Shown here in pieces: positions 1 through 8,973 of a stretch of 64,000 bases of DNA. Origin of the DNA: Paramicrobacterium agarici. Lineage in GTDB: Bacteria; Actinomycetota; Actinomycetes; Actinomycetales; Microbacteriaceae. A program made the position numbers and the translations under genes. The notes below the pieces were generated by a model that searched no databases, was not told the DNA's origin, and was given only the letters and a program-made list of their open reading frames with translations. How positions within the stretch are numbered: the stretch's first letter is position 1; each line of letters starts with the position of its first letter. Location: the NCBI RefSeq assembly GCF_002563955.1, contig NZ_PDJE01000001.1, positions 1,550,001 to 1,614,000 of the forward strand, read 5' to 3'.

Positions 1-735
1 GAGGTCAACGGTGACCGGTCCGATGGAGAGGGTCCCGCCCGCGGTCACTTCGCCGTCGGTGAACTCGAGGCTTGTTGTCGAGGTTCCGCTTGAGACGTCC
101 CATCCGGTTCCCGTGCGCACGAACGTGAGCGCGACGTCCGATGCATTTCCGTTCGCGTCGTAGACCGTCACGTCGAGCACCAGTTCGTCGTCGACATCCG
201 CGTCCGACGGCAGATTCCCCGTGACCGTCGCTGCCGTTGTGGCTGCCGGGGCCGAAACGGCGTCGACGGGAAGCGTGATGTTTCCGACCGCGCTTCCCGG
301 GCGGATTGCGCCGTCTTGCGCGGTCCAGCCCTGCACGAATGCGCCGTCGGCGCTCACCATGCGACCTTGCGAGTCGAACGAGAACCCTCCGTTGCGCGTG
401 TAGAGAGTTTCAGCCCCCGAGCGCACGATGAAGAAGCCGTCGCCCGCGATCATGAGGTCGGTGGGAACGCCCGTCGACTGAGCAGCGCCCTGAGCGAAGT
501 TTGTCGAAATGCCGGCCACCTGCACGCCGAGACCGACTTGAGCGGGGTTCGAGCCGCCGGTGTCCTGCTGCGGCAGCGTCGAGTTCTTGACGAGCTGCGA
601 GAGCGTGTCCTGAAACTGCACGGATGACGCCTTGAAGGCTGTCGTGTTGACGTTGGCGATGTTGTTTCCGGTGACGTCGAGCATGGTCTGATGCGACCGG
701 AGGCCAGAGATGCCGGAGTACAGGGAGCGGAGCAT
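1..735 (-). CDS. flgE: Flagellar hook protein FlgE (3' end beyond window)
   Basis: Structural subunit of the flagellar hook, exported by the flagellar type III system. The visible 245 codons begin MLRSLYSGISGLRSHQ and contain the N-terminal rod/hook motif GNNIANVNTTAFKAS, the signature of the FlgE/FlgF/FlgG family. This is followed by a region reading DLMIAGDGFFIVRSG, as in hook proteins, and then a beta-rich domain that runs off the left edge. An AGAAAGG Shine-Dalgarno precedes the ATG by about 7 nt. It is the last visible gene of the leftward flgB operon, directly after flgD, the usual position for the hook gene. FlgG is the main alternative, but the flgD neighbour favours FlgE. Confidence 0.9.
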   Translation of the reverse strand, partial: MLRSLYSGISGLRSHQTMLDVTGNNIANVNTTAFKASSVQFQDTLSQLVKNSTLPQQDTGGSNPAQVGLGVQVAGISTNFAQGAAQSTGVPTDLMIAGDGFFIVRSGAETLYTRNGGFSFDSQGRMVSADGAFVQGWTAQDGAIRPGSAVGNITLPVDAVSAPAATTAATVTGNLPSDADVDDELVLDVTVYDANGNASDVALTFVRTGTGWDVSSGTSTTSLEFTDGEVTAGGTLSIGPVTVDL

Positions 736-756
736 GATGCTGCCTTTCTGTGGGTG

Positions 757-1176
757 TCAGGATGCGGTGCTGATGCCCGACACGGCGTCGAGCGGAACGG
801 TTGTGTCGCCGATGGTGACCTGGGGCACCGATTCGGCGAAGGAGACAGACGAGACGAGTCCCGAAACCTCGTTGCCGTCGGCGTCGAGGTAGCTCGCCTG
901 CTGGCCCACCAGCGCGGCGGCGGTCTGCCGCATGCTGAGGGCGAAGTTCTCGTTCGATGTCGTCGCCATGGCGGTGAGCTGCTCCATCATGGCCAGCTGC
1001 GTCGTCTGCGAGATCATCTCGTTCGTGTTCATGGGAGAACTCGGGTCTTGGTTCTTGAGCTGCGTGACGAGCAGCTGCATGAACACTTCGGAGTCGAGGG
1101 TCTGCTTGCGATCCTGCGCGGGCGTGACCGTGCTGGTGTACAGGCCCGTGGAGGCGACCGGTTCGACAGTGGGCAT
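757..1176 (-). CDS. flgD: Hook-capping (scaffold) protein FlgD, short form
   Basis: Scaffold that caps the growing hook and lets FlgE polymerise. The 139 residues hold the conserved N-terminal FlgD region: EVFMQLLVTQLKNQDPSSPM, then MISQTTQLAMMEQL, then a short beta tail with VGQQASYLD. The FLN/tudor-like C-terminal module present in enteric FlgD (about 230 residues) is absent; the protein stops shortly after the VGQQ segment. It lies between fliK and flgE, only 21 nt before flgE, so it is very probably cotranscribed with the hook gene. Confidence 0.9.
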   Translation of the reverse strand: MPTVEPVASTGLYTSTVTPAQDRKQTLDSEVFMQLLVTQLKNQDPSSPMNTNEMISQTTQLAMMEQLTAMATTSNENFALSMRQTAAALVGQQASYLDADGNEVSGLVSSVSFAESVPQVTIGDTTVPLDAVSGISTAS

Positions 1177-1191
1177 GAGAATTCCTTTCGG

Positions 1192-2670
1192 TCAGGCGAA
1201 GACGTCGATCGTGGTGTGAGGGGACGGATGCTGCTGCGCAGGCGTGTGCGCGGCGGCATCGGCGTCGGGGGTTTCCGTGCCGCCGTTCGGCTGGCCACCG
1301 CTGTGGCGACCAGTCCCTTGCGACCCTGCGCGCTGGTCGAGGGGGTTCTGCTGGCCCCCGAGCAGTCCGCTGCCGTTCGAATTTCCGCCAGCGGTGGTTC
1401 CCGAACTCTGGCCCGCGTCGCCGGACGCGAGCGTGAGCGCGGCGTGCGGGGCGACGCCCGCGAGGTCGCGCCGCAAGTCGGTCATGATGTGCCGAATGGC
1501 GTCGCGGCCGGCATCTGTCGGCGAGAACAGTTCGATCTGCATGGTGCTTCCGGTGATGTGCGCGCGCACCGTGACGGGGCCGAGGTTCTCGGGCGATACG
1601 GTGAGGGTGAGCTGGTGCGTGCCGTCACCGGCTTGTGCGAGGGAGACGAGCGCTGGGGCCAGCTGCGGCGCGAGCGTCGGTCGCGGAACGGCTGCGGTCG
1701 AGGGTGCAGCCGAGACAGCGGCGGGCGGTGCCGGTGTGGGAGACGTCGCGCTCGCCGGTGTGTCGAGCGTTGCTGTCGTGTCGGTCAAGACGGCCGACGG
1801 TCCCGCGACGCGCGCGGTTTCGCCGTTGGTCGTCGCCGGTTCGGCGGACGGGGCGGCTGGGCGCACCGCGGTGGGATCGGCGGGTGTTGCCGGCACATTC
1901 GTCGGTGTCGCTGCCTGGGAATTCGAGGGGGCGGAGACGGACGCCACGGGAGGTGGCGCGGCCTGGTTCACGGCGGGACCGGCGGGCACCAGGGCCGAGG
2001 GTGATGCGGATGCTGTCGTCGCGGCGGCGGGAGCGGCAGTTGGACGCGCGCCATCCGGTGTCGAGACGATGGGTGCTTGTGCTGCCGGCGCGGTGCGAGC
2101 CGCGGGAGTGCCCGACGTCGTCGCCGACGCCATGGGGGTGCTGGACGCGGGCGAGTCGGCCAGCCGTGGGGGCTGTGCGTTCTCTGGCGGCAGCGGTGCT
2201 GTTGCCGGTGTCTGTGCGGTCTGAGTGCGCGTCGTCTCGGCGGCCGTGACCACGCTCTGCGCTGCCTCGTCGTGCGCAACGGGGAGCGACATCGCGGGTG
2301 CGAGAGACTCGACGGCTGCAACGACCTCCGTGTGGGGCGCTGCTGGGGCAGCATCCGCTCGTTCCGTCTCCGTGCCAGAGGCTTTCGTCGTGCGCTCAGC
2401 ATCCGCCCCCGCGTCGGCCGTCTCGCCGATCACTGCGGTGGGGGCAGATGGCGTATCGAGCGCCGCGTTCCCAGGTGCTGGCTCTTGAACGGCGGCTGCG
2501 GAGTCATCGGGCGTCGCGCGCGGCGCCCGAGAGAGTGTCCCGTCACCTGAGCTCTCGGAGGCAATCGCAGACAGCGCTTCGTCAAACGCCGCACTGGGAG
2601 TGCCGTTCGCCGGCGTTCGGCGGTCGGACGACGCAGGTGCCGCCGTCAGTATGGTCGCGATGGTGGTCAT
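1192..2670 (-). CDS. fliK: Flagellar hook-length control protein FliK
   Basis: Secreted molecular ruler that measures the hook and switches export specificity. The first 330 or so of 492 residues are a low-complexity Ala/Pro/Thr/Ser-rich stretch, as in other FliK rulers. The C-terminal domain, from about residue 335, matches the conserved Flg_hook fold: HQLTLTVSPENLGPVTVRAH, then STMQIELFSPTDAGRDAI, then LRRDLAGVA. Its start overlaps the stop of the upstream NlpC/P60 gene (ATGA), so the two are translationally coupled. Identification depends on the C-terminal domain and on position before flgD. Confidence 0.88.
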   Translation of the reverse strand: MTTIATILTAAPASSDRRTPANGTPSAAFDEALSAIASESSGDGTLSRAPRATPDDSAAAVQEPAPGNAALDTPSAPTAVIGETADAGADAERTTKASGTETERADAAPAAPHTEVVAAVESLAPAMSLPVAHDEAAQSVVTAAETTRTQTAQTPATAPLPPENAQPPRLADSPASSTPMASATTSGTPAARTAPAAQAPIVSTPDGARPTAAPAAATTASASPSALVPAGPAVNQAAPPPVASVSAPSNSQAATPTNVPATPADPTAVRPAAPSAEPATTNGETARVAGPSAVLTDTTATLDTPASATSPTPAPPAAVSAAPSTAAVPRPTLAPQLAPALVSLAQAGDGTHQLTLTVSPENLGPVTVRAHITGSTMQIELFSPTDAGRDAIRHIMTDLRRDLAGVAPHAALTLASGDAGQSSGTTAGGNSNGSGLLGGQQNPLDQRAGSQGTGRHSGGQPNGGTETPDADAAAHTPAQQHPSPHTTIDVFA

Positions 2671-3374
2671 GGGCGCACCGCCTGATTCAGAAAACCGGAG
2701 CGCAGCATCGCCAGAAGCTGCGATTCGGCCGGGTTAGACGTGCCCCCGATGGCACCTGCCACACCGCCGAGTCCCGACGCGCCGTACATGCTCAGCAGCG
2801 ATGTGGTCGTGTCGGTCCGGCCAGCACCACTCATCGTGGCTGCTCCGGCGTCAGGAACGACACGGCGGATCGTGGAGATCTCCGATGGCGACAGGTAATT
2901 GTCGACGAGCTCGACGCTCTTGCCCGGGCGCGGAGCATGGATGATCTTGCCGTCGCCGGCGTAGATCACGATGTGACCTTCGCCCTTCACGACGAGCAGA
3001 TCGCCCGGCTGAGCCTGATCGAGGGACGGCACCTCGACGCCGATATCTGCCTGGTCCTGAACGACGCGGGGAGCGTCGATGCCCAGATCGGCGAGCACGC
3101 GCTGCACGAGCCCCGAGCAGTCGATTCCCGACCGGTCTTCGCCCCCGAACACGTACGGCACGCCGAGGTATGACTTCGCCTGCTCGACGATGTCGGTTCC
3201 GGTGACAGCACCCGACGATGCCGAGCCGAGCACATCGCTGATCGCCGAGGCGAAATCCGTCGCGGTCGTCGATGAGGTCGACGTGGATGCTGTCGACACA
3301 GCACTCGTCGTGGAAAGCTGCTGAATCTGCGTCTGAATATCGCTGATGCGCTCGAGTGCGACAGTGAGGCTCAT
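2667..3374 (-). CDS. NlpC/P60 (C40) peptidoglycan hydrolase within the flagellar operon
   Basis: Predicted cysteine endopeptidase that cuts peptide stems of peptidoglycan. Residues about 58-165 form an NlpC/P60 domain: AKSYLGVPYVFGGED, catalytic Cys86 in GIDCSGLVQ, and catalytic His134 in GEGHIVIYAG, with His146 nearby in IIHAPRPG. A Ser/Thr-rich linker precedes the domain. I see no signal peptide, so export through the flagellar apparatus is an inference. I chose the ATG at 3374 because it overlaps the fliJ stop as ATGA and follows an AGGAAC ribosome site; an upstream ATG at 3392 lies within fliJ. By position it may open the wall for the rod or hook, the job FlgJ does in Gram-negatives. Confidence 0.85.
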   Translation of the reverse strand: MSLTVALERISDIQTQIQQLSTTSAVSTASTSTSSTTATDFASAISDVLGSASSGAVTGTDIVEQAKSYLGVPYVFGGEDRSGIDCSGLVQRVLADLGIDAPRVVQDQADIGVEVPSLDQAQPGDLLVVKGEGHIVIYAGDGKIIHAPRPGKSVELVDNYLSPSEISTIRRVVPDAGAATMSGAGRTDTTTSLLSMYGASGLGGVAGAIGGTSNPAESQLLAMLRSGFLNQAVRP

Positions 3375-3793
3375 TGCTCGGGTTCCTTCCACCTGGTTGT
3401 GGCGATCTCGTCGAGAACGGCCTGCTCCGCCCGCAGCTCGTCGGCTCGCTCGCGCTTCACGTGTGCCTGCTCGAGCTTCTCGATGCTCTTCTCGTTGCGT
3501 TTGGCGCGCGTGTGCTCGCGCTCGGCCTCGTCGCGCTCGCGATTGTGCACGTCGGCGAGGTTCGTCAGCTCGGCGAGCTGACTGCGGGCGGCCACTCGGG
3601 ACGCTGCGATTGCCGCCAGTGTGCGCACGTCGACGGCTTCTGTGCCGGTCGAGGCGAGGGCTGCGCGCGCTTGACGGTCGCGAGCCTCAGTCTGGCGGGC
3701 AGTGATCGACGCACGCGAGAGGCGTTCAGCCGCCTCGCGCTGCTGGATGCTGCGCAGGCGAAGCAGCCCCGTGAGAGCGAACTTTCGAGCCAT
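3371..3793 (-). CDS. fliJ: Flagellar export chaperone/stalk protein FliJ
   Basis: FliJ forms the coiled-coil stalk of the flagellar export ATPase and helps recycle chaperones. The 140-residue product is almost wholly charged alpha-helix rich in Ala, Glu, Arg and Gln (for example LRLRSIQQREAAERLSRA near the N-terminus), as expected of a two-helix coiled coil. Sequence conservation in this family is weak, so the call rests mainly on length, composition and position directly after fliI (TGATG overlap). It ends in an ATGA overlap with the peptidase gene. Confidence 0.82.
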   Translation of the reverse strand: MARKFALTGLLRLRSIQQREAAERLSRASITARQTEARDRQARAALASTGTEAVDVRTLAAIAASRVAARSQLAELTNLADVHNRERDEAEREHTRAKRNEKSIEKLEQAHVKRERADELRAEQAVLDEIATTRWKEPEQ

Positions 3794-5091
3794 CAGATCC
3801 CTCCGAAGGTCGACACGAGCTGGTCAAGACGACGCCACGCATCATCGGCGGCGCTGATCTCGTCGATGCTCTGCGTGAGGAAGTCCGTGATGCCGCGCTC
3901 ATTCGCGACAGCAGCATCCACCCGCGGGTTCGCCCCGGGCTGATATGCGCCGACATCGATGAGATCGCTCGCATCGCGGCGGGCGGCGAGCACGGAGCGC
4001 AGGCTCGTGGTGATTGCCTTCTGCTGTGGCGAGATGATCTTGCTCGCGACGCGGGACACCGAACCGAGAACGTCAACTGCCGGGTAATGGCCGGTCACGG
4101 CGAGGTCGCGGTCAAGAACGATGTGGCCGTCGAGAATCGAGCGAGCTGCGTCTGCGATGGGCTCGTTGTGGTCGTCGCCGTCGACGAGAACGGTGTAGAG
4201 GCCGGTGATCGATCCGACAGCATCCGTCCCCGCGCGCTCGAGAAGCTGCGCGAGCATCGAGAACGTCGAAGGCGGGTACCCGCGGGTTGCGGGCGGTTCA
4301 CCCGCCGAGAGACCGATCTCGCGCTGGGCCATCGCAACGCGCGTCACGGAGTCCATCATGAGCATGGCGTTCGCCCCCTCATCGCGGAACGCCTCAGCGA
4401 TGCGCGTGGCGACGAACGCCGCTCGAAGGCGCGCCATGGCGGGTTGGTCTGACGTCGCGACGATGACGACGGAGCGTGCGAGGCCCTCGGGGCCGAGGTC
4501 GTCTTCGAGAAACTCGCGCACCTCGCGGCCGCGCTCGCCGACGAGAGCGACAACGGAGACTTCGGCGTCTGTCCCGCGCGCGATCATCGACATGAGGGAG
4601 GACTTGCCGACGCCCGACCCGGCGAACAGGCCAATGCGCTGCCCGAGTCCCACCGTTGTGAGCGTGTCGAGCGCGCGCACGCCGAGGGTGAGAGGTGACG
4701 AGATTCTGCTGCGTCCCATGACAGACGGAGGCTCATGATCAAGCGTCACGCGAGGTGCTCCCGCGAGGGGTCCTTTGCCATCGATCGGTCGCCCGAGTCC
4801 GTCGAGAACGCGCCCGAGCAAGGCCCGTCCCGTCGGCACCGTGAGCGGTCGCCCGTGTGCGCGAACGGGAGCGCCGGCTATGATTCCGCCGAGGGGCGAC
4901 AAGGGCATGCAGCGCAACCGGTCTCGCGTCGTCGCGACGACTTCGGCGATGACATCGTCGCCGATCGTCACCATGTCGCCGACCGGGCACGTCAGCCCAC
5001 GGACGTCGACGCTGAGACCCAGCACTTGAGAGACGCTTCCGACGCGCTCCGGTCGGGCCGCGTCCACGACGGTGGGCCAGGCGATTGTCAC
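3793..5091 (-). CDS. fliI: Flagellum-specific export ATPase FliI
   Basis: F1-beta-like hexameric ATPase that energises unfolding and export of flagellar substrates. At 432 residues it has the family's usual length. It shows a Walker A loop GLFAGSGVGKSSL (about residues 154-166), the VVALVGERGREVREF segment, a Walker B strand ANAMLMMDSVTR, and the ETPATRGYPPS-type loop (here GEPPATRGYPPS). It lies between fliH and fliJ with 4-nt and 1-nt overlaps, the common order for the soluble export complex. Confidence 0.97.
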   Translation of the reverse strand: MTIAWPTVVDAARPERVGSVSQVLGLSVDVRGLTCPVGDMVTIGDDVIAEVVATTRDRLRCMPLSPLGGIIAGAPVRAHGRPLTVPTGRALLGRVLDGLGRPIDGKGPLAGAPRVTLDHEPPSVMGRSRISSPLTLGVRALDTLTTVGLGQRIGLFAGSGVGKSSLMSMIARGTDAEVSVVALVGERGREVREFLEDDLGPEGLARSVVIVATSDQPAMARLRAAFVATRIAEAFRDEGANAMLMMDSVTRVAMAQREIGLSAGEPPATRGYPPSTFSMLAQLLERAGTDAVGSITGLYTVLVDGDDHNEPIADAARSILDGHIVLDRDLAVTGHYPAVDVLGSVSRVASKIISPQQKAITTSLRSVLAARRDASDLIDVGAYQPGANPRVDAAVANERGITDFLTQSIDEISAADDAWRRLDQLVSTFGGI

Positions 5092-5696
5092 GGTCTCACC
5101 TCGCTGAGCGCCGATCGAGCCCGCTCGAATGCATCGCTGAGGTGGGCGTTGACGGCTCCATCGTCGAGGTCAGCGACGGCGTCCCCTGGCGCGAGAGAGA
5201 GGTCGGGGACGAGGGTGACCGTGGTGGCGTCGTCGACGTGAAGGCGCCGGAGAATGTCGGCGTCGAGCGGGTTGAGCCGCACGGCCGTGATGTCGTCGGC
5301 GTCGACGACCGAGAGGGCTCGATGCAGCGCATTGCGTGCCGACGCCTCGTGGGACGAGAGCTCGCGGGCGACGACGGCCTCGGCCAGCTCAACGGCGAGG
5401 CGTTCGAGCAGCGACTGGGCGGCAACGAGCAGCTCACCGTGACGGCGGGAGAGCGCGAGTGCCGATTCCTCGAGAATCGAGAGCGCGGTCTCGATCGAAC
5501 GCGCCTGCTCGGCGCGGTTAGCCTCGTTCTCGGCGTCGATGCGGGCGCGCTGCTCGGCCGCCACGGTCGCGGCCGCTCGCACACCTTCGGCATGACCGGC
5601 GGCATAGCCGCGGGCGCGAGCGCGCTCGACGTCGCGGGCCGTCGCGGCGCCGGTGATGCGAGGGAATACTCCTGGAGTGAAGTTGTCAGTAGACAT
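5088..5696 (-). CDS. fliH: Flagellar assembly protein FliH
   Basis: Negative regulator and peripheral-stalk partner of FliI that docks the ATPase at the export gate. The 202-residue product has an Ala/Arg/Glu-rich coiled coil (about 25-95) with the GxxxG-like run GYAAGHAEGVRAAA, then a V-ATPase subunit E-like C-terminal domain (ELAEAVVARELSSH ... VRLNPLDADIL). I chose the ATG at 5696, reading MSTDNFTPGVFPRI, with GAGGAGG just upstream; it overlaps the end of fliG by 11 nt. A longer reading to 5759 lies inside fliG. Its stop overlaps fliI as ATGA. Confidence 0.88.
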   Translation of the reverse strand: MSTDNFTPGVFPRITGAATARDVERARARGYAAGHAEGVRAAATVAAEQRARIDAENEANRAEQARSIETALSILEESALALSRRHGELLVAAQSLLERLAVELAEAVVARELSSHEASARNALHRALSVVDADDITAVRLNPLDADILRRLHVDDATTVTLVPDLSLAPGDAVADLDDGAVNAHLSDAFERARSALSEVRP

Positions 5697-6693
5697 ACTC
5701 CTCCTCGTCGGCGCGCTGAACCGTGATGTCTCCCTGCGCCTCGAGTGTGCGGATGACACGCACGATCTCGGCGCGCGCTTCTTCGACCTGAGAGATGCGC
5801 ACGGGACCGAGCGTCTGCGCCTCGTCGTCGAGAAGTTCGCGATTGCGCTCCGACAGGTTCGTGCGAATGACTTCCGTCACGGGAGCGCTGGCACCCTTCA
5901 TCGCCGTGGCGAGCACTGTCGTGTCCGTTCCGCGGAGCACCAGCTGGGCGTCTCTCTCGCCGAGCCGCACGAGATCGGCAAACGTGAGCATGCGGGAGCG
6001 CACGTCTTCGGCGAGTTCGGCGTCACGGGCCTCCAGGCTCTCGAGAAGCGCCTTCTCGGTGGCAGCATCCGACCTGTTGATGATGTCGACGAGCGGCTGA
6101 ACCCCGCCGACGGCGCCGACCGTGTCACGCTGTGTGAAGACGCCGCCCGTGCGTGATTTGAGAGTCTCGGCGACGATCGATATCGCCTCCTGCGTCGCCG
6201 TTCCCATGGTGGCGATGCACTGCGCGACGTCGGCGCGGAGCGGATCGGGCAGAATGGCGAGCACTGTCGACGCCTGCGCGGGGGAGAGGTGCGCGAGCAC
6301 GAGAGCAATCGTCTGCGGGAGCTCGCCATCGAGCAGAGACACGACCTGCCCCGCATCGGCGACAGAGAGGAACTCGAATGACTTGCCGGCGAGGCTCGAC
6401 GTCACGCGCGTCATGACGGTCTCCGCGCGTTCCGAACCGAAGGACGCTTCGAGAATTCCCGCCGCGACCTCGCGACCACCGCGGCCCTGGAAGAGCTGCT
6501 GCGTGGCGAGCGAGTGGAACTCGGTCAGAGCAAGACTCGCGACGTCGCCGTCGACTCGGCGGATTCGAATGATCTCGGCAGTGATCTCCTCGGCTTCGGC
6601 CTCGGTGAACTGCTTCATCACCTCGGCCGCGCGCTCCCGGTCCATGCTCATGAGCACGATCGCCGCCTTCTGCACGCCGTTCAGCTCGGTCAC
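5686..6693 (-). CDS. fliG: Flagellar motor switch protein FliG
   Basis: Rotor component that couples stator ion flow to rotation and sets switching. The 335 residues align throughout with FliG: N-terminal FliF-binding domain (LNGVQKAAIVLMSMDRERAAEVMK), middle domain with the EHPQ-like segment ELPQTIALVLAHLSPAQAS, and a C-terminal domain with the charged torque helix (VRSRMLTFADLVRLGERDAQ). It is coupled to fliF by a 4-nt overlap. The charged torque residues appear to be present, so it should be functional. Confidence 0.97.
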   Translation of the reverse strand: MTELNGVQKAAIVLMSMDRERAAEVMKQFTEAEAEEITAEIIRIRRVDGDVASLALTEFHSLATQQLFQGRGGREVAAGILEASFGSERAETVMTRVTSSLAGKSFEFLSVADAGQVVSLLDGELPQTIALVLAHLSPAQASTVLAILPDPLRADVAQCIATMGTATQEAISIVAETLKSRTGGVFTQRDTVGAVGGVQPLVDIINRSDAATEKALLESLEARDAELAEDVRSRMLTFADLVRLGERDAQLVLRGTDTTVLATAMKGASAPVTEVIRTNLSERNRELLDDEAQTLGPVRISQVEEARAEIVRVIRTLEAQGDITVQRADEEEYVY

Positions 6694-8279
6694 GCGTCGT
6701 TCCTGTCGTCCATGAGCGTGCGCAGCAGTTCGGCCGTCTTGCCCGGATCGCGTCCAGCGATCGCGTCGATCTCAGCACGTCGCCTGTTGATCGAGATCTC
6801 CTCCGGTTCCGGATCTGGCTCTGGTGCGGGCTCGCTGGGTTCGAGTGAGAGCTTCTCTGTGGGGGCCTCGAGAAGCTGGTCGAACTCGGTCGGCTCTTCG
6901 AGTTGGGTCAGCTCGATGGACTCGCGGGTCTGCTGCTTGTTGCGGCGTGCGTAGAGAATGAGGCCGGCAACCAGGGTGATGACGATCGCCGCCGCGATGA
7001 TGGACGTACGGATAATCGCATTCATGCGGTCGGCCTCCGCGGCATCCTTTGCCGCCTGCAGCGCCTCCTGCGCGGCGTTCGCGTCGGCCTTGCTGAACGC
7101 AACGAGGGCGACAGTCACGTCGTCACCTCGCGCAGGGTCAATGCCCGCTGCGGTTGTGACGAGGTTCTGAATCTCCCCGAGATCGATGTTCTCGGCAGCA
7201 TCCGAATCGACGGCCACCGACACTGACTGGCGGTCGATCGCGCCCGAGGGTGTTGTTGTCTTCTCGGTCGATTTATTGATCGCGTTATTGCGGGTCGTCT
7301 CTGTCGACTCGTAGTTGCCCGTGCCACCGCCGCCGGGAACCCCGATATTGTCGGGACCGAGCACGCCGGAGCCGCCGCCCCCGCCGCCCGAGTACTTCTC
7401 GGATTTCGTCTTCTCATCGGTCGAGATGTCGCCCTCAGGAGCCGAATACTGCTCTTCGAGAAGTTCGCTTGACGAGAGGTCCATCTCGGCGGCAACAGTC
7501 ACCGTCGCGTTTCCGGCTCCGACGATCGTGTCGAGCATCTGCTGAATGTTCTGGCTGACGCGCATTTCGTACTCGCTCGCCTGCTGGTCGGCGCTTCCCG
7601 TCGTACCGACGCCGACGGCCGAGAGCACGTCTCCTGACTGGTCGATGACCGCGACGTTCTCTGACTTGAGGTCGGTGATGGCGGCAGAGGTCAGGTGCAC
7701 GATGGCGTCAACCTGCCCGTTCGAGAGCGCGGCGCCCTTTTCGGTCTCGATGAACACGGATGCTGTCGGATCGACCTTCTCTGAGACGAAGACGCTCTCT
7801 TCGGGAATCGCCAGCTGCACGGATGCTGCCGTCACGCCGTCCAGTGACGAGATCGTATCGGCCAGCTCGCCCTCGATGGCGCGCTTGTAGGTGACGGACT
7901 GTTGAAACTCCGATGTCGTCACACCCATGTCGTCGAGGAGCGTGTACCCCTCAGAGGTGGAGCTCGGCAGTCCGGCCGAGGCCGCGGCCAGGCGCTGGTC
8001 GTAGACGGAGTCCTCGGGAACGAGCACCGTCGCGCCGCCGTCGGTGAGTTCGTACTGAACGCCAGAGGACTTGAGCTGCTCGACGACCGCGTTGGCGTCC
8101 GATGCGCTGAGCCCGGTGAACAGTGGCGACATCGAGGGCCGGCTGAGCCACGTGGCGAGGGCGATAGATCCGAGCACAAGAACGGCAATTCCGATGATCG
8201 CAATCGTGCGCTGGGCGACCGAGAACGACTTCACGGTGGCGCCCAGTCTCTGAAAGACAGACGTGACGGCGCGGGGCAT
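6690..8279 (-). CDS. fliF: Flagellar MS-ring protein FliF
   Basis: Membrane ring protein that houses the export gate and carries FliG. The 529 residues show TM1 (about 23-44, TIAIIGIAVLVLGSIALATW), the ring-building motif domains with SPLFTGLSASDANAVVEQLK, and a flexible Gly-rich insert around GGGGGGSGVLGPDNIG. TM2 is at about 430-455, and an acidic C-terminal tail for FliG docking ends the protein. The poly-Gly stretch replaces the periplasmic loop seen in enteric proteins. Its ATG overlaps the fliE stop by one base (TAATG). Confidence 0.96.
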   Translation of the reverse strand: MPRAVTSVFQRLGATVKSFSVAQRTIAIIGIAVLVLGSIALATWLSRPSMSPLFTGLSASDANAVVEQLKSSGVQYELTDGGATVLVPEDSVYDQRLAAASAGLPSSTSEGYTLLDDMGVTTSEFQQSVTYKRAIEGELADTISSLDGVTAASVQLAIPEESVFVSEKVDPTASVFIETEKGAALSNGQVDAIVHLTSAAITDLKSENVAVIDQSGDVLSAVGVGTTGSADQQASEYEMRVSQNIQQMLDTIVGAGNATVTVAAEMDLSSSELLEEQYSAPEGDISTDEKTKSEKYSGGGGGGSGVLGPDNIGVPGGGGTGNYESTETTRNNAINKSTEKTTTPSGAIDRQSVSVAVDSDAAENIDLGEIQNLVTTAAGIDPARGDDVTVALVAFSKADANAAQEALQAAKDAAEADRMNAIIRTSIIAAAIVITLVAGLILYARRNKQQTRESIELTQLEEPTEFDQLLEAPTEKLSLEPSEPAPEPDPEPEEISINRRRAEIDAIAGRDPGKTAELLRTLMDDRNDA

Positions 8280-8581
8280 TATGCCTGCATCCTCATGATC
8301 TCGTTGAACGCAGCGACGCCCTTGTTGCGCACGGCGGCGACGAGCTCAAGCGTCACGGCAGCTCTCGCCGAGGCGATCGATGCGGCGTGGATGTCGCTCA
8401 GATCGCCCGTGACGGCCGCGACCGACAGCTCGTTCGATGTGGCCTTCAGCTGCTGCAGATCGTCGATCGCGCCGGTGAGCGAGGCGCCGAATCCGCCGTC
8501 GCTCGCGGGTTGCGTCTCGAGAGTCGGGGGAGTGAATGCCGCCGCTGCCTGCGAAGGGCCGTCGATGGGGGAGATGGGCAT
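8279..8581 (-). CDS. fliE: Flagellar hook-basal body complex protein FliE
   Basis: Small adaptor joining the MS ring and export gate to the proximal rod. The 100 residues match the family in length. They carry the C-terminal conserved helix DIHAASIASARAAVTLELVA followed by RNKGVAAFNEIMRMQ, the most diagnostic FliE segment. It lies between flgC and fliF in the canonical flgB-flgC-fliE-fliF order, with single-base overlaps to both neighbours. Confidence 0.95.
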   Translation of the reverse strand: MPISPIDGPSQAAAAFTPPTLETQPASDGGFGASLTGAIDDLQQLKATSNELSVAAVTGDLSDIHAASIASARAAVTLELVAAVRNKGVAAFNEIMRMQA

Positions 8582-8973
8582 CAGCTTCGTCCGATCTGCA
8601 GGGCGGCCTCATAACTGGTCTTCGCGCGGTCGACGACGGCGGCATTCGCTTGGTAACCGCGCTGGGCAAGAATGAGCTCACTCATCTGCGTGCCCAGATC
8701 GATGTCGGGGTAGCGCACGTATCCCTCGGCGTCAGCAAGGGGATTCGCTGGCTCATAGACGAGGCGTCCCTCGGGGTCGCCGAACGCGGCTCCCGCGACG
8801 TAGACGCCCGGCGACTCCTGCCCCGCCTCGACAACAATGTAGCGTTCCTGAAACGCGGCGCTGTCTGTCGAGGTCGCCGTATTGATGTTGGCGATGTTGT
8901 CGCTGAGTGCGTCGAGCCACTTGCGGTGAACCGTGAGGCCGGTCCCGGCGATTCCGATTGCGTCGAAGGTCAT
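8581..8973 (-). CDS. flgC: Flagellar basal-body rod protein FlgC
   Basis: Proximal rod subunit exported by the flagellar system. The N-terminus, MTFDAIGIAGTGLTVHRKWL followed by DALSDNIANINTA, is the rod-protein signature. Near the C-terminus, MSELILAQRGYQANAAVVDR is the conserved terminal helix shared with FlgE and FlgG. The length of 130 residues is typical. The end overlaps fliE by one base and the start overlaps flgB. Confidence 0.96.
   Translation of the reverse strand: MTFDAIGIAGTGLTVHRKWLDALSDNIANINTATSTDSAAFQERYIVVEAGQESPGVYVAGAAFGDPEGRLVYEPANPLADAEGYVRYPDIDLGTQMSELILAQRGYQANAAVVDRAKTSYEAALQIGRS

Noticed and set aside
691..2004. Long plus-strand open frame opposite fliK and flgD
   Set aside because: Gly/Arg-rich shadow of GC-rich fliK; the minus-strand genes have clear domains and operon overlaps.
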